Assembly (NCBI RefSeq): GCF_039697315.1 | Contig: NZ_CP155619.1 | Location: 5,456,001-5,520,000, forward strand | DNA length: 64,000 nucleotides | Source of the DNA: Pseudomonas abietaniphila | Lineage (GTDB): Bacteria > Pseudomonadota > Gammaproteobacteria > Pseudomonadales > Pseudomonadaceae | Reading direction: 5' to 3' | Shown: positions 1-8,494 of the stretch, one piece after another | Numbering within the stretch: position 1 is the first letter of the stretch | Layout: each line of letters opens with the position of its first letter | Program-made: the position numbers and the translations under genes | The notes under the pieces: model-generated | Told to the model about the DNA's origin: nothing | Databases searched by the model: none | The model's input: the letters and a program-made list of their open reading frames with translations, nothing else

Positions 1-183
1 TCCGCGTTGGCCGTCCCATTCACCGAGGAAGACTTGCCGATGCTGGAAGCGCAGCAGTTGGCGATGGGGGACGACGATTTCTGGTCGTTGAAACCCGTGT
101 TGCTACCGGGTGATGCTGCCGCCATTCGTGCGCGCCGTGTGCTCGACAGTTTGATTGCGCAGGAGAAAGAAGTCGGCCTCTAA
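1..183 (+). CDS. Rieske aromatic oxygenase, C-terminal end (partial)
   Basis: Frame 1 is open from the window edge to a TAA at 181-183 and gives the last 60 residues of a protein. The tail contains LEAQQLAMGDDDFW and, further on, a stretch ending AIRARRVLDSLIAQEKE. This resembles the C-terminal helix region of VanA-type Rieske oxygenases (family knowledge), where a 'leaAQQ' segment is followed by an 'RARR' helix. The Rieske and iron-binding domains lie outside the window, so the assignment rests on this tail and on context: a matching reductase lies at 4901 and a second VanA-like oxygenase at 20357. A strong hairpin terminator follows 30 bp after the stop. It could be an O-demethylase or a ring hydroxylase. 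Confidence 0.6.
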   Translation, partial: SALAVPFTEEDLPMLEAQQLAMGDDDFWSLKPVLLPGDAAAIRARRVLDSLIAQEKEVGL

Positions 184-211
184 CCGCGGCCATCGTGCGG
201 AGTATGTAACG

Positions 212-250
212 AGGCCGCTGCAACCCTCACGGCGTGCAGCGGCCTTTTTC
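212..250 (+). terminator. Rho-independent terminator after the partial oxygenase
   Basis: AGGCCGCTGCA (212-222) pairs perfectly with TGCAGCGGCCT (235-245) around a 12-nt loop and is followed by TTTTTC. It ends the plus-strand oxygenase transcript before the convergent dioxygenase gene. Confidence 0.88.
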
Positions 251-284
251 GTTGTGCGGGATTAACGCGCCTTATCCCGGTGAT

Positions 285-1214
285 TTATTCCGGCTTCCCA
301 CCCGGCATCCATTTTTCACGGTGCTGGAACAGGAAGTACTGCGAGGTATCGGCACTGGAGGGTTCAACCCGGGGCGACCAGCTGTCGTCGTGCAGGTCCA
401 TGTCGGCGTCGTACTCGACATGGCAGCCCATGGGGCTGTTGAAATACCAGAACCAGTTCGATCCCAGCTGATGCCGGCCCGGACCCCAGAATGACTCGTA
501 GCCTTTTTCAACGAAGCGCGTGCCGGCGAGCATGACTTCTGTGGGACCTGCCATGTGAAAAGTGAAGTGCTCAATGCCTTTCATGAACGGCGGCGTCTGA
601 ATGAAGAACAACGTGTGGTGGTCTTGCGTGCCGGCCGGGCGCAGGAAAGGGCCTGTGCCAATGAAGCGGTCGGTGCAGACGAAACCCAGGCGGGTGTAAA
701 ACGCTTCTGCTTTGTCGGCATCCGGGACGAAATAGACAACGTGCGACAGGCTGCGGGGCAGGGCAGGCATTTCATTGCTGGCGCCCAGGCTGTTGATCTC
801 GCGCAGCGTCGACGACCCGGGTGCGTTGCTCACTTCGCCAGGCAGTGACAGTTCACGGCGCTGGGTGATCCTGAAACCGACGGCAAATCCCATATCGTCT
901 ACCGCGTGCAGCACACCATCTTCTGTGCGGCTGACCTCACGATCCCTGCGCAATTCGGTCTCGATGGCCAGCAGTGTTTCTTCATCAGCAACGCCGTATA
1001 CCGTCTCGCGCAGGGTGCTGGCCGTGCCCATTGCGGTCGGCAGCTGCGGATCATCCCGATGGCGGATGAGAACACCGGTGCCGTCCAGCGCTTCGAGGAA
1101 GCCGCCTGTGTCATCGACATCAATGGGCTTGAGGCCATAGTCGGTCAGGTACTGTGCGCAAACGCCAACGTCGTCGACGCCGAATACCAGATATTCAGGT
1201 CCGATAATATTCAT
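285..1214 (-). CDS. VOC-family extradiol-type dioxygenase
   Basis: This 309-residue protein has two vicinal-oxygen-chelate modules: an N-terminal one at about 5-115 and a catalytic-looking one at about 153-270. The second carries the type I extradiol ligand set in the right order and spacing: His158 (LSHVVYF), His216 (GIEHFTFH) and Glu267 (GCHVEYD). In BphC-type enzymes the spacing is 64 and 50 residues; here it is 58 and 51. The likely role is Fe(II)-dependent ring cleavage of a catechol-like intermediate in the cytoplasm. It starts at an ATG 22 bp after the stop of the upstream hydrolase gene, so the two probably form an operon, matching the usual dioxygenase/meta-cleavage hydrolase pairing. 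The substrate is unknown. Confidence 0.78.
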   Translation of the reverse strand: MNIIGPEYLVFGVDDVGVCAQYLTDYGLKPIDVDDTGGFLEALDGTGVLIRHRDDPQLPTAMGTASTLRETVYGVADEETLLAIETELRRDREVSRTEDGVLHAVDDMGFAVGFRITQRRELSLPGEVSNAPGSSTLREINSLGASNEMPALPRSLSHVVYFVPDADKAEAFYTRLGFVCTDRFIGTGPFLRPAGTQDHHTLFFIQTPPFMKGIEHFTFHMAGPTEVMLAGTRFVEKGYESFWGPGRHQLGSNWFWYFNSPMGCHVEYDADMDLHDDSWSPRVEPSSADTSQYFLFQHREKWMPGGKPE

Positions 1215-1236
1215 GAGCTGTCTCTCTTGTTGTGGC

Positions 1237-2394
1237 TCAGGCCGTACGGCCGCCCAAAGTTTCAGCGACCCAGTCAGCGATGTACTGACCCGCGTTGATG
1301 CTGTTGTCGAAGCTGGAGTGCTGCACGCCGCCTTCTCGTTCGGTGAAGACTTTCAGTTCCCGTTGAGGGCTGTTGATCAACTGTTCGTAGGTGCGATGCG
1401 CCCATTTCAGCGGAATCTGGCTGTCTTTTTCGCCGTGGGTCACCAGGAACGGCACTTTGATTCGGTCCAGCACGCCATCCAGATGGACGTGCTCGGCCAC
1501 CGTCATGAACTCATCGATGTCCTTCGCGCCCCACACCCAGCACACATGTTTCCAGTAGTGCGGGACCGGTAAGTTGCCCTCATTGGCCAGGCGCCGTTTC
1601 TGCACATCGCGCCAGTCATGGTTGGCACCCCAGACCACGCCACAGGCAAAGCGTGGCTCGAAAGCGACGGCGCGCGGGCAGTAATAGCCGCCCAGTGAAA
1701 CACCTTCCAGACCAATGCGTTTCGGGTCGATGTCGTCACGCGTCTCTAACCAGTCCACCACGCGGCTGGCCCAGTGCTCGCTGTCATAGCGTGCTGTCAG
1801 GCCTTGCAGGCGCAAGGCCTCGCCCGTTCCAGGCTGATCGATGACCAGAGAAGCGATACCGCGTTTTGCCAGCCATGCCGGCAGACCCACCCGGTACTTC
1901 ATCTCCTTCGTGGAATCCAGGCCATTGACCTGCACCAAAATGGGCGCAGGCCCCTGTACACCTTCGGCGCGGGTATAGAGCCCTGACAAATGACTGCCTT
2001 CGTAGGGGATCTCTACCCGTTCGCAATTTTCCGAGGACAGGCGCACGCCGCGAGCAAAGGTGTCCAGAAACCGCTGATAGAGCGCTTCCCGAGCCGGGGC
2101 GCCGTGGGCCTGCAGGCGTTCGCAGGTGATGTAATACGTCGCCGCACGGTTGTATTTCTCGCCGGCGGAAAACAGCCGGCCGCGGGCCTCGTCTTCTTCG
2201 GCAAGGCTGCACAACTTGTCAGCCATCTTTGACCAGGTCTCACGAAACGCCTGTGTGCCGGTTGCGTCGGGGTGCTTGGCACTTTCTTGAAGCGGCGCGC
2301 ACATCTCTTCGATTTCGCCAATGCGGGCACCCATCTCGATGGCCAGGTCTACGGACAGATTCCAGACGTAATTGGTGGGGAAGTAGCGAAACAT
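1237..2394 (-). CDS. Alpha/beta hydrolase, DHPON-hydrolase/FrsA-like
   Basis: This 385-residue serine hydrolase has a long helical N-terminal extension (about 1-125) before the core fold. The nucleophile elbow GVSLG places Ser233; Asp324 (HGEKDSQIP) and His359 (GGVQHSS) complete the triad. The stretch VNGLDSTKEM near 157-165 resembles the segment of 2,6-dihydroxypseudooxynicotine hydrolase that carries an accessory glutamate, an enzyme that breaks a C-C bond. Next to an extradiol-type dioxygenase, C-C hydrolysis of a ring-cleavage product is the best inference. AAGGAT lies upstream of the ATG as ribosome site. Simple esterase activity is the main alternative. Confidence 0.78.
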   Translation of the reverse strand: MFRYFPTNYVWNLSVDLAIEMGARIGEIEEMCAPLQESAKHPDATGTQAFRETWSKMADKLCSLAEEDEARGRLFSAGEKYNRAATYYITCERLQAHGAPAREALYQRFLDTFARGVRLSSENCERVEIPYEGSHLSGLYTRAEGVQGPAPILVQVNGLDSTKEMKYRVGLPAWLAKRGIASLVIDQPGTGEALRLQGLTARYDSEHWASRVVDWLETRDDIDPKRIGLEGVSLGGYYCPRAVAFEPRFACGVVWGANHDWRDVQKRRLANEGNLPVPHYWKHVCWVWGAKDIDEFMTVAEHVHLDGVLDRIKVPFLVTHGEKDSQIPLKWAHRTYEQLINSPQRELKVFTEREGGVQHSSFDNSINAGQYIADWVAETLGGRTA

Positions 2395-2598
2395 ATTTTT
2401 ATTATCCTTCTAACGGTTCCGAGGCGCGGCACTGTGAAACGCATGCCGCAGCGGGCACACGCATCAGTGCCAGCACGCAAGGAAGCTCGCACGCTTGCAT
2501 CTGATCGACAAATTGCGAGTTCACATGCCAGCCATCGCGGTTCGCGATAGGTGTGCCAGCAGATCGATGCGCGCAGCGTTAGCAGGAAGGGAAAACGA

Positions 2599-3522
2599 TC
2601 AGACGAGGGGAGGGGTTTCAAAACTCCGGACGGTTTCGAGCAACTTGGTACGAAGCCAGATCAGCATCGCATCGCCGTCGAGGCTGCGATGCCATGACAT
2701 GTACTCCCGCATCACCGGAATTTTTACCGGGGGCGGAATCAGTCGCAATGGCAGCAGTTGCGCGTAGAGCGAGGCGAGGCGGCTGTGCATGGTCGCGATT
2801 CGCTGAGAGCCGATGAGAAGATGAGGGATGGTGTTGAAGTCGTGAGTGATGACTTCCATGCGGCGCTGGCAGCCGTACTGGTCCATGAACCATTGCTCGA
2901 TGGCTGGCGTGCGGCTGCGTCCAAAGGCAGCCGCCACATGACCCATTTCCAGGTAGTTCTCCAGCGTGAAGGGCTCTCTGACGCTGGTGTTGCCTTCCCA
3001 CACCACGCACACGTGTTGTTCTTCAAACAGCAGCTGTGAGGGATGCTCCGCATTGATGTGTTGCTCAGGCGCAATCATCAGGTCGATCTCGCCACGCATC
3101 AACATTTCGAGCGCTGTTTCCCCTGGACTCATCAACTCGAACGTAACGTGCGGGGCGTCCGAAACGATGCGCTGAATCACCTCGGCAAACAGCACGTTGA
3201 TCAGGTAGTCAGAGGCCATGATCCGGAAGTGCCGCTTGCTCTGGGCGACGTCAAAGACAGGCTTTGCAGCGATCGACGTCTGAATCTTCAGAAGCACTTC
3301 TCTCACCGGAATCTGCAAGTCCTTGCCGAGCATCGTCGGCGTCATCGTCCGCCCCACCTGAACCAGCAATTCGTCCTCGAAGTAGGCACGCAGCCTGCGC
3401 AAAATTCCGCTCAATGCGGACTGCGTCATATGCAGGCGTCCCGCAGCCCGGGTGATGTTCTGTTCTTCGAGCAACACATCCAGAGCGACGAGCAGATTGA
3501 GATCGAGGTGGTTGAAACGCAT
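2599..3522 (-). CDS. LysR-family regulator, NodD/NahR-like
   Basis: This is a 307-residue LysR protein. The N-terminal winged helix-turn-helix (about 6-65) reads LDLNLLVALDVLLEEQNITR and continues with a QSALSGILRRLR recognition region, typical of the NahR/NodD/LinR branch that responds to aromatic inducers. The substrate-binding domain covers about 95-300. It lies between the minus-strand hydrolase/dioxygenase pair and the plus-strand FAD monooxygenase operon, and is divergent from the latter. It is the natural candidate activator of the whole catabolic cluster. A LysR-type dyad lies 19 bp upstream of its start. The inducer is not predictable from sequence. Confidence 0.9.
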   Translation of the reverse strand: MRFNHLDLNLLVALDVLLEEQNITRAAGRLHMTQSALSGILRRLRAYFEDELLVQVGRTMTPTMLGKDLQIPVREVLLKIQTSIAAKPVFDVAQSKRHFRIMASDYLINVLFAEVIQRIVSDAPHVTFELMSPGETALEMLMRGEIDLMIAPEQHINAEHPSQLLFEEQHVCVVWEGNTSVREPFTLENYLEMGHVAAAFGRSRTPAIEQWFMDQYGCQRRMEVITHDFNTIPHLLIGSQRIATMHSRLASLYAQLLPLRLIPPPVKIPVMREYMSWHRSLDGDAMLIWLRTKLLETVRSFETPPLV

Positions 3523-3540
3523 GGTAGCTGGCTCATTGTT

Positions 3541-3559
3541 GTATTTATTTTTGAAATAC
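3541..3559. promoter_or_regulatory. Candidate LysR operator (T-N11-A dyad)
   Basis: GTATTT (3541-3546) and AAATAC (3554-3559) form a perfect 6-bp inverted repeat with a 7-bp AT-rich spacer, which contains the T-N11-A pattern of LysR sites. It lies in the 200-bp intergenic region between the divergent LysR gene and the FAD monooxygenase gene. Confidence 0.5.
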
Positions 3560-3722
3560 TTTCCATGGCAACTCCCGATTAGTCAACGCCTCATTTCCTG
3601 CTTATCGTCGACCCAACAGTAAGCCTGCAGCTGCGGTCGGTGGTGGCTTTTGCGGCAACGCACCCGTGCGTTCAGCGCTTCCCGTTTGATGATCAAAACA
3701 ACAAAAACAAAAGGAACGCCTA

Positions 3723-4847
3723 ATGAGCGAAGTCGATAAGGTCCTGGTCGTGGGCGGTGGTATCGGTGGTCTGTGTGCCGCCATTGCGCTGCGTCGTGAA
3801 GGCGTCCCGGTGGATCTGGTGGAAATCAAATCCGACTGGACCGTTTACGGCGTGGGGATCATCCAGCAGAGCAACGTGGTCCGGGAAATGGCCCGCCTGG
3901 GCGTGCTGGACCGGTATCTGGATGCCGCGTACAGCTTCGAAGACGTCGGCATCTATGACCTGGAAGGCGCACCGCTGGCCCGCATTCCCGGCCAACGGTT
4001 GGCGGGTCCTCAATACCCGGCCAACGTCGGTATCTCACGGCTGGCGCTGCACAAGGTGTTGAGCAGCACTGCCATTGAGCTGGGCGCACAGATTCGCCTG
4101 GGACTGAGCGTCGAAACGTTCGAGCAGGATGAAGAAGGCGTGGACGTGAGCTTCACAGACGGTTCTCAAGGACGCTATGCGTTGATGGTCGGGGCCGACG
4201 GGGTGTACTCGAAAATTCGCACCCTCCTGTTTGGCGACATGTATCGCCCGCGGTTCACGGGGCAGGCGGTCTGGCGCTACAACTTTCCCCGCGATCCTTC
4301 CATCGATCATCTCGCCAGCTACATGGGGCCCGGCGGCAATGCCGGTCTGGTGCCGCTCTCTGACAACCTCATGTACATGTTTTCGACCTCCCACGAGCCC
4401 GAGAACCCTTGGTATCCGCCCGAGCAGTTGGCTGAGCTGATGCGTGATCGCATCAGCAACGTTGGCGGGCTGGTCGGTCGATTGCGCGAGCAGATCACCG
4501 AGAGCAGCCAGGTCGTCTACAAGCCCATGGAAGTCGTGTTCGTCGACGAGCGCTGGTTCAAGGGACGCGTGTTGCTGATCGGCGACGCCGCCCACGCCAC
4601 GACCCCGCATCTGGGGCAGGGCGCGGGCATGGCGATTGAAGATGCCCTGGTGCTGAGCATGGAGCTGACCGCAGACGGCAGCATGGAACAGAAGCTTCAA
4701 CGCTTCATGAATCGCCGTTTCGAGCGCTGCAAGTTCATCAGCGAGAAGTCGGTGCTGGCGGGTGATCGGGAAATGGCCCGGGATCAGAGTTTTGATCGCA
4801 TCGGCCTGACCAAGCAAATGCTCAAGCTCACCGCCGAGCCCATCTGA
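3723..4847 (+). CDS. FAD-dependent aromatic monooxygenase
   Basis: This 374-residue group A flavoprotein monooxygenase has the three standard motifs. GGGIGG (11-16) binds ADP, GADGVYSKIR (157-166) is the DG motif for FAD/NAD(P)H, and GDAAHATTPHLGQGAG (287-302) is the GD motif. It belongs to the family of salicylate, 3-hydroxybenzoate 6- and related hydroxylases, which add one oxygen to an activated aromatic ring. AAAGGAA sits 8 bp before the ATG. It is the first plus-strand gene after the divergent LysR regulator and precedes a ring-oxygenase reductase. It could make the diphenol cleaved by the dioxygenase at 285-1214; the exact substrate is unknown. Confidence 0.88.
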   Translation: MSEVDKVLVVGGGIGGLCAAIALRREGVPVDLVEIKSDWTVYGVGIIQQSNVVREMARLGVLDRYLDAAYSFEDVGIYDLEGAPLARIPGQRLAGPQYPANVGISRLALHKVLSSTAIELGAQIRLGLSVETFEQDEEGVDVSFTDGSQGRYALMVGADGVYSKIRTLLFGDMYRPRFTGQAVWRYNFPRDPSIDHLASYMGPGGNAGLVPLSDNLMYMFSTSHEPENPWYPPEQLAELMRDRISNVGGLVGRLREQITESSQVVYKPMEVVFVDERWFKGRVLLIGDAAHATTPHLGQGAGMAIEDALVLSMELTADGSMEQKLQRFMNRRFERCKFISEKSVLAGDREMARDQSFDRIGLTKQMLKLTAEPI

Positions 4848-4900
4848 CCTCTCGTGCCACCGGCGTGGCGCTGGCATGAACAACACGCAAGGGAGCGGCA

Positions 4901-5854
4901 ATGATCGACGTTATTGTGACCTGCAAAAAGCGCGAGGCCGACGGGATTTTCAGCTTCGAGCTCGCCCGGACTGACGGCGCCCCACTGGCGCCGTTCAGTG
5001 CCGGCTCGCACATCGACGTGCACCTGGGTTCAGGACTGGTGCGCCAGTATTCGCTGTGCAATCACCCCGACGAGCAGTTTCGCTATCAGATCGGGGTGTT
5101 ACTGGACCCTGCCTCCCGAGGCGGGTCCAAGGCGATGCATGCCCTTGAAGAAGGCTGTGTGGTGCAGATCAGCGAGCCGCGCAATCTGTTCGCCCTGGCG
5201 CACGGTGCCCGACGCTCGTTGTTGTTTGCCGGGGGCATTGGGGTTACGCCGATTCTTTGCATGGCTGAACGTCTGGCGCAGATCGATGCCGCGTTCCAAT
5301 TGCATTACTGCGGCCGTTCGGTCGCCAGCGTCGCGTTCATCGAGCGTATTCAGCAATCGCGTTTTGCTGAACGGGCGCATCTGCACTTTGATGACCAGCC
5401 CGAGACGCGACTCGACGCAGTTCAGGCATTAAGCGGCTATCGCGAAGGCGATCACCTGTATGTCTGCGGCCCCGGCGGATTCATGGGATTCATCCTGGAG
5501 CAGGCCCGGTTGGCTGGCTGGCCTGAGGACAGTCTGCACCGGGAATATTTTGCCGCCCAGCCACAGGCTGTGGCTCAAGCCGATGACGGAAGCTTCGAAG
5601 TGATGCTGGCGAGTACCGGGCGCTGCTTCGTCGTGCCCGCCGATTACTCAGTGGCTCAAGTGCTGCTTGAGAATGGCATTGACCTGCCGTTGTCATGCGA
5701 AGCGGGCATTTGCGGCACATGCCTGACCCGTGTAATCGAGGGCGAGCCAGACCATCGGGACATGTTCATGACCCCGGCCGAGCAGGCGCTGAACGATCAA
5801 TTTACGCCCTGCTGTTCGCGGTCTAAAAGTCCCCGCCTGGTGCTGGACCTTTAG
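4901..5854 (+). CDS. Phthalate-dioxygenase/VanB-type reductase
   Basis: This 317-residue reductase has an N-terminal flavin domain with RQYSL (48-52), an NAD-binding domain with GGIGVTPI (111-118) and CGPGGFM (189-195), and a C-terminal plant-type [2Fe-2S] ferredoxin with Cys266, Cys271, Cys274 and Cys304. That domain order is the phthalate dioxygenase reductase/VanB class, which passes electrons from NADH to a Rieske terminal oxygenase. Candidate partners are the oxygenase at 20357-21412 and the truncated one at the left edge. The gene follows the FAD monooxygenase by 53 bp and is nearly joined to the small Rieske gene, so it is likely co-transcribed with both. Confidence 0.9.
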   Translation: MIDVIVTCKKREADGIFSFELARTDGAPLAPFSAGSHIDVHLGSGLVRQYSLCNHPDEQFRYQIGVLLDPASRGGSKAMHALEEGCVVQISEPRNLFALAHGARRSLLFAGGIGVTPILCMAERLAQIDAAFQLHYCGRSVASVAFIERIQQSRFAERAHLHFDDQPETRLDAVQALSGYREGDHLYVCGPGGFMGFILEQARLAGWPEDSLHREYFAAQPQAVAQADDGSFEVMLASTGRCFVVPADYSVAQVLLENGIDLPLSCEAGICGTCLTRVIEGEPDHRDMFMTPAEQALNDQFTPCCSRSKSPRLVLDL

Positions 5855-5857
5855 ACT

Positions 5858-6241
5858 GTGAGACCCCGTTCCCCCATGACCCTCAGCCGAACTTTCCTGT
5901 GTCAGCAGGACTCAATCGCGGACGGCTCGGCACGCGGTTTCGATCCTCATGCCGAGGGACGCGACACGCTGTTGGTCGTCCGCTGGCGGGGCGTGCTTCG
6001 TGCCTGGCTGAACCGCTGTCCGCACATGGACGTCGCCATGCAATACCGCAAAGACCGGTTCATGTCTGCAGATGGCCAACACATTGTCTGCTTCGCACAT
6101 GGGGCCCTTTTTCGACCGGATGACGGGCTGTGTGTGCTCGGTCCTTGCCTTGGACAAACCCTGCAGCAGCAACCGATCGTCATCGACGAAGACGGTGCTG
6201 TCTGGCTGATGGATACCCCTGCGCAACCTCTCACGGCATAA
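5858..6241 (+). CDS. Small stand-alone Rieske [2Fe-2S] protein
   Basis: This protein of about 127 residues has a complete Rieske ligand set: Cys54-Pro-His56 (NRCPHMD) and Cys78-Phe-Ala-His81 (CFAHGALF). There is no catalytic iron domain, so it may be an electron-transfer ferredoxin or a small auxiliary Rieske protein. The GTG at 5858 is 4 bp after the reductase stop; an ATG at 5876 is an alternative start and neither has a clear ribosome site, so coupled translation is likely. Since the reductase already carries its own ferredoxin domain, this extra carrier is unexpected; see findings. Confidence 0.72.
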   Translation: MRPRSPMTLSRTFLCQQDSIADGSARGFDPHAEGRDTLLVVRWRGVLRAWLNRCPHMDVAMQYRKDRFMSADGQHIVCFAHGALFRPDDGLCVLGPCLGQTLQQQPIVIDEDGAVWLMDTPAQPLTA

Positions 6242-6259
6242 CAACAAGAGAACCCAGCC

Positions 6260-7627
6260 ATGGCTCGCACTCATGTCAATTGCAACACGCTGTTTACCGG
6301 CCTCGAAGACACCGCGCGGCAGCATCAGCGACTGATCATCGAAGACGGCGTCTTCACGTATGTCGGCCCGCAGGATTCAGCCCCGGCAATCGGTGCCGGT
6401 GAGGAAGTCATCGACACCGGCGAGCATTTCGTCATGCCGGGACTGGTCGATGTGCATACCCATCTCGTGTTCGGTAACGCGAAAAGCGAGGAGGACATTG
6501 ATCTGCACGTGTCACCTGAGTTTCGCGCCCTGCGCGGTCTGTTTTTCACCCAGCACGTGCTCGCGGCCGGTTATACCTCCGTCGTGGTGCCAGGTGATGC
6601 AGGCCAGTGCAGTATTTCGGTTCGCAACGCGATTAACGCCGGCATGTTCACAGGCCCGCGCATCGCCGCCAGCAGCAATGTCATTTCCAACCGGCAAAGC
6701 CTCAACGACTGGTTCCCCAGCTGGGTCGGCACGCCGGAGTATTTCAGTGGCCGGCTGTGCGCCACCCGTGATGAGCAGATTGCCGAGATACGCCGTCAGG
6801 CAAAGGACGGCGTGGACTTGATGAAGATCGCCATGGATGGTCCGCATTTTCGTCCCAACGGTGAGCACATTGCGGCCTTCACCGAGGATGAAACGCGCTT
6901 CATGGTCGACGAGATCCACCGTCTGGGCAAGAAAGTGGCCGTGCACGCCTATGGCCGCGAAGCCGTCCTGTACGCCGCCAAGGCCGGCGTTGACGTGATC
7001 TTTCATGGCTTCTTCATGGACGACGAGTGCATTGAAGCCATCTTGAAGTCCGGCAGCCATGTCGCCCCGACCTTCACCATGCTGGCGAACAACACGGAGT
7101 TCGCCGAGCCCTACGAAGCGTCGACCAAATCCGGCTACGCCTCCATGCAGCGCAGGGTGATCGAAGCAGGCTGTCGCAACCTGAAAAAAGCCTTTCAGGC
7201 CGGGGTTCCCTTCATGACCGGCAGTGACAGCGGCTTTGCCATTACCCCTTATGGCGAGTGGCATGCGCGAGAAATCGAAATCCTGGTGGACTGGTTAGGC
7301 CTGAGTCCCGCCCAGGCCTTGCGGGCTGCCACCTCGGTGTCGGCCAAAATGATGCCTGCCGCGCAACGGGTCGGGGCACTGGAAGTGGGGCGCCGTGCAG
7401 ACTTCATTCGCGTCGACGGGTCGCCGCTGGACAATGTCGCCATCCTTCAAGAACGCCAACGCATTTGTGGCGTGTATCTGGGTGGCCGCCGTATCGAGGC
7501 CCAGGTGCCGGGGTATGACCCTAACCGGGTGAGCGATTTCAATACCGTGAAGTGGTCGGAACTGCACACGCGACAACGCGCTGTGGAGATGGGCAAACGC
7601 CCGCTGTCCACCCTGAATCGGCAATGA
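6260..7627 (+). CDS. Metal-dependent amidohydrolase, imidazolonepropionase-like
   Basis: This 455-residue amidohydrolase-superfamily protein shows the expected metal sites: VDVHTH with His66 and His68, a probable carboxylated lysine in GVDLMKIAMDG, histidines in VAVHAYG and VIFHGFF, and the final Asp in MTGSDSGFA. A small beta-sandwich is formed by the N- and C-terminal ends, as in imidazolonepropionase and Xaa-Pro dipeptidase relatives. It would hydrolyse a C-N or lactone-type bond in the cytoplasm. It is the fourth gene of the plus-strand operon, 18 bp after the small Rieske gene. Its presence may mean the substrate or an intermediate contains an amide, a lactone or a hydrolysable ring; the exact reaction is not evident. 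Confidence 0.8.
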   Translation: MARTHVNCNTLFTGLEDTARQHQRLIIEDGVFTYVGPQDSAPAIGAGEEVIDTGEHFVMPGLVDVHTHLVFGNAKSEEDIDLHVSPEFRALRGLFFTQHVLAAGYTSVVVPGDAGQCSISVRNAINAGMFTGPRIAASSNVISNRQSLNDWFPSWVGTPEYFSGRLCATRDEQIAEIRRQAKDGVDLMKIAMDGPHFRPNGEHIAAFTEDETRFMVDEIHRLGKKVAVHAYGREAVLYAAKAGVDVIFHGFFMDDECIEAILKSGSHVAPTFTMLANNTEFAEPYEASTKSGYASMQRRVIEAGCRNLKKAFQAGVPFMTGSDSGFAITPYGEWHAREIEILVDWLGLSPAQALRAATSVSAKMMPAAQRVGALEVGRRADFIRVDGSPLDNVAILQERQRICGVYLGGRRIEAQVPGYDPNRVSDFNTVKWSELHTRQRAVEMGKRPLSTLNRQ

Positions 7628-7637
7628 GGAGCGTGGC

Positions 7638-8075
7638 ATGAACCGACTCACACTGACCCTCGCTGACCGCATGGTCGACGAGGCACTGAGCGAAGGCGCG
7701 CGGCAAGGATTTCAACCCCTTTGCGTGGCCGTGCTGGATGCGGGCGGGCATCTGTTGGCACTCAAACGCGACGAGCGTGCGAGCCTTTTGCGCCCTCAGA
7801 TTGCCAACGGTAAAGCCAGCTCCGTGCTTGGCATGGGCTTCGGCGGGCGTGAGCTGGCTCGTCGGGCGGAACGGATGCCTGCCTTTTTCGGGGCGCTGAG
7901 CGATCTGGCGGGCGGGAACATGCTGCCTGTCCCCGGTGGCGTGCTGATCCGGGATGACGCTGGCGACATCGTTGGCGCCATCGGCATCAGCGGAGACACC
8001 TCGGACAACGATGAGCGTTGCGCCCTGGTGGCGATCGCTGCGGTCGGTCTTGTCGCCGATGCTGGCGCACGCTGA
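7638..8075 (+). CDS. GlcG/HbpS-like (DUF336) protein
   Basis: This 145-residue single-domain protein of the GlcG/HbpS family has the typical N-terminal 'LTLALADRMVDEAL'-like helix, then a VAVLDAGGHLLALKRDE strand pair and a PVPGGVLIRDDAGDIVGAIG segment. Members often sit in catabolic operons beside oxidases or monooxygenases; some bind haem or cob(I)alamin-type cofactors, and many have no known function. GAGGAG precedes the ATG, 10 bp after the amidohydrolase stop. It seems to end the first plus-strand operon, because 420 bp without a clear gene follow. Confidence 0.8.
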   Translation: MNRLTLTLADRMVDEALSEGARQGFQPLCVAVLDAGGHLLALKRDERASLLRPQIANGKASSVLGMGFGGRELARRAERMPAFFGALSDLAGGNMLPVPGGVLIRDDAGDIVGAIGISGDTSDNDERCALVAIAAVGLVADAGAR

Positions 8076-8494
8076 AGGTGCCGCGCCAAAGGCGTCGATC
8101 GATGTGCGACAGCCATCGCTTACGCAATGCTGCGACCCGTTCAGGTATCTAGGTTTGCAATACATCGCATCTCAAGAGTCGATTAGTCAAAACACCTGTT
8201 TGGCCTGAAGCTGTACCCAGCCAACCCATTGTTCCCCGGTACTGGTTACTCGGTAATGGTGGGGGTCATAAAATAAGAAGAGTGAGGTTCACCATGATCT
8301 CGAGCAAACCGTTGTTTTCCTCCCGCGCAAAAAGCGTCGCCTTCTTAAGAAGGTGTCCCTCCGTTTCTTTCAATCTCGACACTTACTCCACCTGAGCCTG
8401 TCGCCCGCTGAAACTCGTCTACGAGGAGCGCTGCTCGCCTGCGTGAAAGCAGTACGTCAGTCCTACGGATAAAAACAACAAAGAGGGATAGTTG
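8076..8494. other. Intergenic leader between the two catabolic operons
   Basis: These 419 bp hold no family-recognisable gene. They include a possible 33-codon reading frame at 8294-8395 and the AGAGGGA ribosome site of the DUF1302 gene. No terminator hairpin with a T-run was seen. The length suggests a second promoter and possibly a regulated leader. Confidence 0.5.
8294..8395 (+). CDS. Possible small ORF or leader peptide (33 aa)
   Basis: An ATG at 8294 preceded by GTGAGG at a suitable distance opens a 33-codon frame ending in TGA. The product is basic and Ser/Phe-rich (starts MISSKPLFSSRAKS) and is not recognised. It lies about 100 bp before the DUF1302 gene. It may be chance or a leader peptide. 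Confidence 0.2.
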   Translation: MISSKPLFSSRAKSVAFLRRCPSVSFNLDTYST

